In this document: piece after piece, positions 6,558-11,132 of the stretch
Layout: each line of letters begins with the position of its first letter
How positions within the stretch are numbered: position 1 is the stretch's first letter
DNA from: an uncultured Ruminococcus sp.
Lineage (GTDB): Bacteria > Bacillota > Clostridia > Oscillospirales > Ruminococcaceae
Direction of reading: 5' to 3'
Assembly: GCA_947174965.1 (NCBI GenBank)
Contig: CAMWKY010000043.1
Location: 1-11,132, forward strand
DNA: 11,132 nucleotides
Translations under genes and position numbers: made by a program
The notes under the pieces: model-generated
What the model was told of the DNA's origin: nothing
The model's database searches: none
What the model saw: the letters and a program-made list of their open reading frames with translations, nothing else

Positions 6558-6677
6558 TTAATCGGTAATTATTTCAGCCGGTTCAATTTCAGCAGATTCG
6601 GTTTCAGTGGTCTGAAAGTCCTCATAATATGGAATCAAATCAGCTGTTTCGAGTTCAACGTCAAAGATGTCATCCAA
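6558..6677 (-). CDS. Possible 39-aa all-acidic protein downstream of terS
   Basis: A 39-codon frame starting at TTG (6677-6675), one codon past the terS stop and in the same frame, ending in TAA 26 bases before the next gene. The translation begins LDDIFDVELE and has 14 Asp or Glu and no Lys, Arg or His, giving a net charge near -14. A weak AGGCGG lies seven bases before the TTG. It could be a coupled small gene, a terS C-terminal tail reached by stop-codon readthrough or lost by a recent point mutation, or chance. The strong charge bias in a frame that fills the gap argues against pure chance. It matches no family I know. Confidence 0.35.
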   Translation of the reverse strand: MDDIFDVELETADLIPYYEDFQTTETESAEIEPAEIITD

Positions 6678-6680
6678 CGG

Positions 6681-7220
6681 TTAACCGCCTTTCCGGACAC
6701 TCAAAAGGAGTTCCATAGTATCGTCCATGGGCGTGTGCGAATAGTCACCAGAGGAATTTTCTTTGACAATCTGGAAAATCTGATACCAGATTTGTTGTGC
6801 CTGTTTTTCATAGGCTTGCGAGATATTGATGTAAGGAGAGGCAATAGCATTGCCTGTGGTGGGATGCTTTGCAAGGAATCCCGTTGCTGATATGAGTTCT
6901 TCTGCCTGAATCCATCGGGCGACATTCATGGCATACTGTTCAATCAGCTGGGAATAAACAACTTTTTCACAGCCGTGTTCTCTGAGCCATTGATATGTTT
7001 TATTGAACACATCTTCGGCAACAAGTTCCTTGCCCTTAGCCTGCGGAGATTTGAGAAAATCTCTTACAGGCGGAACGTCCGCACCTTCAAGTTCTGCAGG
7101 AACAGTAATAATCTTTGCGGATTTGCCTTCTTTGATTTTGTCATTCAGCGACTTAGGCTTTCGTCCTGCACCAACTCTTGCACCGCCTCTGTTTGTACCG
7201 TCCTTTGCTATTTTTCTCAC
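6681..7220 (-). CDS. terS: Phage terminase small subunit, P27 family
   Basis: DNA-recognition subunit of the packaging terminase; it binds near cos and recruits TerL. The 179-aa protein begins with the basic GGARVGAGRKPKS segment (12-24) typical of P27/terminase_4-type small subunits, and continues with helical segments and SPYINISQAYEKQAQQIW, the conserved C-terminal helix region. An ideal AAGGAGG lies eight bases upstream of the ATG. It sits after HNH and the candidate cos site, as expected for HNH-assisted cos packaging. Its partner terL is about 5 kb downstream. An in-frame acidic reading frame follows directly behind its TAA stop. Confidence 0.93.
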   Translation of the reverse strand: MRKIAKDGTNRGGARVGAGRKPKSLNDKIKEGKSAKIITVPAELEGADVPPVRDFLKSPQAKGKELVAEDVFNKTYQWLREHGCEKVVYSQLIEQYAMNVARWIQAEELISATGFLAKHPTTGNAIASPYINISQAYEKQAQQIWYQIFQIVKENSSGDYSHTPMDDTMELLLSVRKGG

Positions 7221-7309
7221 CTCCTTGTTTTGTGAATTTTGATGAAAAAATCAATTTTTTATCGTCCTATATACCCTGTTTGAAATCCAAATTTTGTACA
7301 CAGAGTTGC

Positions 7310-7360
7310 GGCGGTCTTAGGCTAAGTTTGTTTTTTAGCGATTTTACGTCCCCCACCGCC
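7310..7360. other. Candidate cos (packaging) region
   Basis: In the 181-base gap between HNH and terS, a GC-rich block stands out from AT-rich surroundings. GGCGGT (7310-7315) and ACCGCC (7355-7360) form inverted arms, CTTAGGCTAAG (7316-7326) is a perfect 5-bp palindrome around one base, and CGTCCCCCACCGCC (7347-7360) has a run of five C's. T-rich stretches between them could bend. GC-rich overhangs beside HNH-terS are usual in cos phages of Firmicutes. The exact cut site cannot be assigned. Confidence 0.45.
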
Positions 7361-7401
7361 TTTTGATGCTCAAAAATTTATTTGTGCATATTGACGAAAC
7401 T

Positions 7402-7773
7402 TTAATAATGATACTGCGGATTTTCGTCCTCTGTCATTGTTTTTCTGTCATGGCAGGATTTGCACAATGCTTGATAGTTGTTCTCGTCCCACATCAAAGC
7501 AGGATTCCCACGGTGGGGAATTATGTGGTCAACAACAGTTGCTATGGTATAACGTCCGCTTTTCAGGCACTTCACACACACTGGGTTTCTTTTGAGATAA
7601 TCTGCACGTACTTTCCGCCACCTGCTGTTATATCCTCTGTGCGAACTTCCAGGACGTTTTCCGGTATATGGTATTCCAAGTTGCAGACAGTGTTTTTCAC
7701 AATACATTGCACCTGACGGAACAAGCTCTGGACAACCAGGATACTTGCATGGTATTTTTGGTTTATGTGGCAT
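7402..7773 (-). CDS. HNH endonuclease, packaging-associated
   Basis: A 123-aa HNH nuclease. An N-terminal zinc finger (C9, C14, C25, H28) is followed by the HNH core: C66/C69, the catalytic VVDHIIPH (80-87, H83), ENNYQALC (97-104) and CKSCHDRKT (104-112). Such proteins next to terS and terL are needed for cos cleavage in HK97-like phages, where they work with the terminase. The ATG at 7773 has AGGTGG five bases upstream and starts just before the zinc finger; the ATG at 7797 lies in the leader hairpin region and has a poorer ribosome site. It is probably the first gene of the late transcript. Confidence 0.92.
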   Translation of the reverse strand: MPHKPKIPCKYPGCPELVPSGAMYCEKHCLQLGIPYTGKRPGSSHRGYNSRWRKVRADYLKRNPVCVKCLKSGRYTIATVVDHIIPHRGNPALMWDENNYQALCKSCHDRKTMTEDENPQYHY

Positions 7774-7801
7774 AATGTCCACCTCACTTTCAGGCATAAG
7801 A

Positions 7802-7828
7802 AAAGCCTTGACATCATATCAAAGCTTT
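7802..7828 (-). terminator. Hairpin in front of HNH, weak terminator or leader structure
   Basis: AAAGCCTTGA (7802-7811) pairs with TCAAAGCTTT (7819-7828) across a 7-base loop. On the minus-strand RNA this is a 10-bp stem with one G-U pair, followed by UUCUU. The U tract is broken, so termination may be partial. It lies between the DUF1492-like gene and HNH, and downstream of the candidate late promoter, so it could also be a leader structure of the late mRNA. Confidence 0.5.
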
Positions 7829-7841
7829 TTCATTATCTGCT

Positions 7842-7861
7842 ATTATAAGTATATCATACTT
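7842..7861 (-). promoter_or_regulatory. Candidate late promoter with palindrome
   Basis: On the minus strand a perfect inverted repeat AAGTAT-GAT-ATACTT (7861-7847) runs directly into TATAAT (7847-7842), a consensus -10. I see no good -35 at 17 bases. A palindrome in place of a -35 is what an activator-dependent promoter would look like, and the gene just upstream encodes a likely late activator. The start would be near 7835, about 60 bases before HNH. Confidence 0.45.
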
Positions 7862-7863
7862 AC

Positions 7864-8313
7864 TTAGTGGCTTTCAATGGCTTTTAGTGGTGTATTATTA
7901 AAATTGTCAATAAATTTCTGTACGTCAGCCAACGCTCTGCTGTGTAGTCTGTAAATCCAACGTAAATCAAGTGACAGTTCAATGGCGATACTTTCCCAGT
8001 TTTTGAAACTTAGATAACGCATTTCCAAAATTGTGCGGTGTTCGGGATTTTCAACGAAATTTATAATACTGTTTACTTTACGCTTTGACTTCACAAGTTC
8101 ATTGACATCATTAAGAATTTCATTTTCCAAATCAATAATGTCAGCAATTATTTTTTCCAGACGGTGATTATCAGATGTAGAACTGTTTGGTATATCACTG
8201 AACACAGAAGTAACTCTTGTTGCAAGACTTTTCAGGGATTCAATCTGCAACAGCTTACTTTCAATGCGTTCATCAATGTGATAAGCCTGACTTAAATATT
8301 CTTTAGCTGTCAT
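7864..8313 (-). CDS. DUF1492/ArpU-like phage transcriptional regulator
   Basis: 149 aa. The N-terminal two thirds are helical with heptad-like spacing (about 10-100). The C-terminal part, EHRTILEMRYLSFKNWESIA and on to IYRLHSRALADVQKF (about 93-135), resembles sigma-70 region 4 with a helix-turn-helix. Proteins of this kind sit just before the terminase genes in Firmicutes phages and are thought to activate late transcription (ArpU/RinA-like role). The ATG overlaps the stop of the upstream gene by four bases (ATGA), and GGAG lies eight bases upstream. A palindrome and a TATAAT box directly behind the gene are a plausible target. Confidence 0.82.
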   Translation of the reverse strand: MTAKEYLSQAYHIDERIESKLLQIESLKSLATRVTSVFSDIPNSSTSDNHRLEKIIADIIDLENEILNDVNELVKSKRKVNSIINFVENPEHRTILEMRYLSFKNWESIAIELSLDLRWIYRLHSRALADVQKFIDNFNNTPLKAIESH

Positions 8314-8729
8314 GTCATCAACTCCTTTATTTTTCGTTCCTGTAGTTTTGCGAAAGTCGGCTCGTTGGTCATAAGTGAGATTACTTTACAGGCAAGAAGT
8401 GCTATTTCGGCTATATTGTGTGATTTCTGTATCGCCGTGCAGAGCATTTCGGACTGACTGATATTCTCCTGATAGTAACGGTATACATCAAGACCAGCTT
8501 TGTGTTCCTGCAAATCCTTATGATACTTACAGAGCAGGGCAGCTTTCTTTTTTTCAGCATCATCTTTCGTAAGTTCATTAAACTTGAAATCATAGTAGAT
8601 TTTACGTAATTCTGAAAAATATTTGTATTCAGCAGGTGGAAAATCAGATACATCAAGCGTACCGTCATAAGCCTGAAGTTCCAGCCTGCGGAATGTATCT
8701 TTATCTTTGAAATTGAGAATGATTTTCAT
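8310..8729 (-). CDS. Phage protein of unknown function
   Basis: 139 aa, unrecognised. It starts with MKIILNFKDKDTFRRLELQA (a beta-rich opening with mixed charges) and continues as charged helices with a short KDDAEKKKAALL stretch. It ends in a helical segment (about 98-135) with the sequence IALLACKVISLM, which is too short and mixed to call a membrane segment. There is one cysteine pair far apart and no zinc motif. The ATG has GGAG five bases upstream, and the stop overlaps the DUF1492-like start by ATGA, so the two are co-translated and may act together. It is preceded by a long inverted repeat that ends next to its ribosome site. Confidence 0.7.
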   Translation of the reverse strand: MKIILNFKDKDTFRRLELQAYDGTLDVSDFPPAEYKYFSELRKIYYDFKFNELTKDDAEKKKAALLCKYHKDLQEHKAGLDVYRYYQENISQSEMLCTAIQKSHNIAEIALLACKVISLMTNEPTFAKLQERKIKELMT

Positions 8730-8741
8730 TTTTTCTCCTTA

Positions 8742-8850
8742 GGTGTATGTTAATGTATTATAATATACTATAATATATACTTTTATTTTATTTTTTCTTT
8801 TTTATAAGAGAAGTAAGAAAATAGAAGAATATAATACACTTTCATACACC
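8742..8850. repeat. Inverted repeat, 21-bp arms, AT-rich centre
   Basis: Arms 8742-8762 and 8830-8850 pair at 18 of 21 positions: GGTGTATG/CATACACC and TGTATTATA/TATAATACA, separated by a short mismatched patch. The 67-base centre is almost entirely A+T with TATAAT/ATATAC repeats and a pyrimidine tract (about 8781-8803). One arm holds the end and stop codon of the helicase-primase gene; the other lies just before the AAGGAG of the next gene. It may be a replication origin, an mRNA control structure or a regulator site. Confidence 0.7.
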
Positions 8851-11106
8851 AATTGTTATTCCGCTAAGTGAAATTCCTTTATAATAAAAAGCATCTTTTT
8901 TTCGGATTTTATCATAATGTTTAGTCATTTCAATACCAAATTTACGGCTTGGCATTTTGTACTCATTATTTTCATCAGCCCATTGACAATAGACCGCATA
9001 AAGAGCAGATGCTTTTGCCTCACCGCCGTCTACACAGAAGTCGGAGGCGAGGAACGCTGAAATAATGTCCATTTCAGTCTGATACTGCTTGACAGCATCT
9101 TCCACTACTTTCGGCTTATGAAGTCCTTCAATTGCCCACAAACGATAGCCATCAACAATCCAAGCGAGAATATCAGGTAATTCCTCACTCAGCTTGTCAC
9201 CAAGATTCCTGTCAATCTTATCTTCGGGAATTGTCACAGTGAACGGAATAATATGTATTCTTCGCCATATTCCGAGGTCTGTACCCCTGATAGTAGGTTT
9301 GTGATTTGTCGCCATCCAAAGTTTAAATTCCGGACGGTATTCAAATTCATCACCATAAAGTTTTCGTGCGGTAATCATGTCATCACCTGTAAGCTGTTTC
9401 ACAAGTCCCTCATTCAGTCGCATACCTTCATTTGGCTCAACGGAAGTCACAAGTCTTGCACCTCTCAGGCGTGCAATATCTGTATTTGCAGAAGAATTTG
9501 AAGATTTCACCATTATACTTTCTGGCTGAATATTCGTTGCATAATCGCCAAGAATCATGCGGACAATTTCAAGAAAAGTTGATTTGCCGTTACGTCCCGT
9601 GCCATACAGAAAAAAAACACACTGTTCCGTTGTCAGACCGCTGAGACAGTAGCCGAGAGCCTTCTGAACATAGCGGATAAGTTCCTTATCACGATTGAAA
9701 ATATCGTCAAGAAAATTCAGCCATAATTCAGGCTTTTTTGGATTTTCAGGCATTGAAGTACCGAGCATTCTTGTCATGTAAAGTCCTGAATCATGCGGAA
9801 TATTTTCGCCGTTTTCAAGATTAATCACGCTGTCAGGGCAGTTCACAAGAGTTTTATGGGTATCAAGTTCAGACGGCGCAACAGGCACAAGATGCTCAAA
9901 TTCTTTAATCATAGCACATTTCGAGTTGTGGGAACGTGTCTTTTTCTTGTGCTTCTGAAAGTCGTTCATCATAGAACCGCCATCATGTTCTGCCCAGACT
10001 GCTGTTTCTTTTTTCATGCGTTCAAGAATGATGTCCGCCGCACTGAAAACTGCTCCCTTGTCATCGTACTGCCATTTACCCTTAGTATAATACATCCAGC
10101 GCTTGTCGGTGAAATTATATCTTAGACTGTCGCTGAAAACATCATTCATTCGCTGAGCATTTCCGGTATCGTCAAGAGTTCTCATAACAATCGGAACATC
10201 AGATTTGTTCTTGATTGTTATACGGAAACTGTCCTTTTTCTTCGGGTCGTAAAATTCTGTACACTCGTTCACACACTTCTCCAGCAACAGTTTACCGTAT
10301 GTACTGCCAGATTGTTTTCTGTCCCATTTGTCACGCATAAGACCTGATTTCCGGTAAATACTGTCCATAAGCGAAACGTCTCCGCCACACCAGAATGCAA
10401 GTATTGAACAGAAAGCCATATCCGCCTCAGACTGCGAATTGTATTCTGAAAAATCACCTTGATAAAGTCTATCCGCTTTGATTGATGAGGCACACATTCT
10501 GTCAATTATTTCTTTTTCGGTCAGCTCCATAATTGTAGGAGCTGACTTTTGTATGGTCTTTTTCTGCGTATTTCCAAGATATTTTTCATGTAGATTTTTT
10601 ATACTTTCGGTACAATCTGCAACATCAGAATAACTGCCAATCTGATTACCCGTCATTATGAAATAACGTCCGCTGTCATACATCTCGACTTTGCCTTTAC
10701 GTCTCGCACCTTTCGGCAGATTGCCTTTGCAGATGATGTGAATACCATTGCCCGACTGCGACAGCTCCGCATAACTGCCGAGAGTTTCAATAAATTCTCC
10801 GATAATACCAGATTTATCGCCGTTCAGATAGCGTTCCACTTCGTCACGGCAGTCGTCAATATCAACACCAAAATAATTGCTGTTGCTGAACATGAAGCCA
10901 ATGCCGCTGAAATGTCTTGTCCTCATGCCGATAAGAGCATTGCCGAAAGTTGTCCAAGTTGTCGGGTCGTTGGATTTTGCCGGACTGCCGTTCATTGCAC
11001 ATACAGGCACTTTTTTTATGCCCGAATGAGACTTCTCATCAGGTATAGCCTGCCAGCATACCCAGTTGCCACATAATTTCATTTCCTGCGGAATTTTTTC
11101 GTACAT
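8842..11106 (-). CDS. Primase-polymerase / SF3 helicase, phage replication protein
   Basis: 754 aa. The N-terminal archaeo-eukaryotic primase (PrimPol, NrS-1-like) shows VDIDD (81-85, metal-binding D82/D84), SGNGIHI (118-124, H123) and VEMYDSGRYFIMTG (140-153). A helical-bundle linker (about 205-280, QSEADMAFCSILAFWCGG) matches the NrS-1-type middle domain. A D5_N-like region (about 325-490) precedes the SF3 helicase with Walker A YGTGRNGKST (501-510), Walker B LVTSVEPNEG (552-561) and the sensor WMATNHKP (597-604). It should unwind and prime phage DNA at the origin. The ATG at 11106 has GGAGG seven bases upstream, and nothing is missing. Its stop lies in an arm of the long inverted repeat. 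Only 26 bases remain beyond the start, too few to name the upstream gene. Confidence 0.95.
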   Translation of the reverse strand: MYEKIPQEMKLCGNWVCWQAIPDEKSHSGIKKVPVCAMNGSPAKSNDPTTWTTFGNALIGMRTRHFSGIGFMFSNSNYFGVDIDDCRDEVERYLNGDKSGIIGEFIETLGSYAELSQSGNGIHIICKGNLPKGARRKGKVEMYDSGRYFIMTGNQIGSYSDVADCTESIKNLHEKYLGNTQKKTIQKSAPTIMELTEKEIIDRMCASSIKADRLYQGDFSEYNSQSEADMAFCSILAFWCGGDVSLMDSIYRKSGLMRDKWDRKQSGSTYGKLLLEKCVNECTEFYDPKKKDSFRITIKNKSDVPIVMRTLDDTGNAQRMNDVFSDSLRYNFTDKRWMYYTKGKWQYDDKGAVFSAADIILERMKKETAVWAEHDGGSMMNDFQKHKKKTRSHNSKCAMIKEFEHLVPVAPSELDTHKTLVNCPDSVINLENGENIPHDSGLYMTRMLGTSMPENPKKPELWLNFLDDIFNRDKELIRYVQKALGYCLSGLTTEQCVFFLYGTGRNGKSTFLEIVRMILGDYATNIQPESIMVKSSNSSANTDIARLRGARLVTSVEPNEGMRLNEGLVKQLTGDDMITARKLYGDEFEYRPEFKLWMATNHKPTIRGTDLGIWRRIHIIPFTVTIPEDKIDRNLGDKLSEELPDILAWIVDGYRLWAIEGLHKPKVVEDAVKQYQTEMDIISAFLASDFCVDGGEAKASALYAVYCQWADENNEYKMPSRKFGIEMTKHYDKIRKKDAFYYKGISLSGITIGV

Positions 11107-11132
11107 ATTAAATCCTCCACATTGTTCATTAT

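Noticed and set aside
6662..6673. ATG at 6673 after terS as a gene start
   Set aside because: It opens a 12-codon frame in another phase with no ribosome site at proper distance.
1..11132. Phage-inducible satellite instead of a phage
   Set aside because: A primase-helicase plus full HNH, terS and terL could fit a capsid-forming satellite, but the two methyltransferases, the late regulator and gene order fit an ordinary Clostridia phage better. The flanks would be needed to decide.
1..11132. tRNA genes, rRNA, CRISPR arrays
   Set aside because: No cloverleaf with a TTCGA arm, no rRNA-like stretch and no regularly spaced repeats were found on either strand.

Overview
The window reads as part of a tailed-phage (prophage) genome from a low-to-moderate G+C Firmicute. 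Codon use, strong AGGAGG-type ribosome binding sites and the protein families all point to Clostridia, probably a Ruminococcus-like gut or rumen bacterium; this host call is inference. Every credible gene lies on the minus strand, so transcription runs from the right edge (11132) to the left edge (1).

Layout in transcription order. Replication and control: a 754-aa primase-polymerase/SF3 helicase (11106-8842), a striking long inverted repeat (8850-8742), a 139-aa protein of unknown function (8729-8310), and a DUF1492/ArpU-like protein with a sigma-region-4-like C-terminus (8313-7864) that is probably the late-gene activator. Packaging start: a candidate late promoter with a palindrome (7861-7842), a leader hairpin, an HNH endonuclease (7773-7402), a GC-rich structured gap that is a candidate cos site (7360-7310), and the P27-type small terminase (7220-6681). 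Modification: a very acidic 39-codon reading frame (6677-6558), a ParB-domain/N6-adenine methyltransferase fusion (6531-5281), and a C5-cytosine methyltransferase (5288-3678). The large terminase (1682-78) closes the window and is followed at once by a long hairpin.

The most unusual part is a three-gene cassette between the C5 methyltransferase and the large terminase: an amidoligase (3608-2667), a gamma-glutamylcyclotransferase/AIG2-like protein (2483-2031) and a 66-aa zinc-ribbon protein (2041-1841). The first two genes each have a promoter of the same design (TTGATA or TTGCTA, 17 bp, TGG-TAATAT), and a 19-bp sequence containing a palindrome overlaps both -10 boxes. A strong intrinsic terminator (1728-1703) ends the cassette just before terL. 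It therefore looks like an autonomously regulated cargo unit (moron) inserted into the packaging operon. One enzyme makes amide or peptide bonds and the other family cleaves gamma-glutamyl amides, so the pair could install and remove a glutamyl-type modification. The substrate is unknown.

How the genes work together: the helicase-primase replicates the phage DNA, the DUF1492-like factor switches on late transcription, HNH plus TerS plus TerL cut and package DNA at cos, and the two methyltransferases protect the DNA from host restriction. The cassette is probably not needed for assembly and may act on the host or a competing phage.
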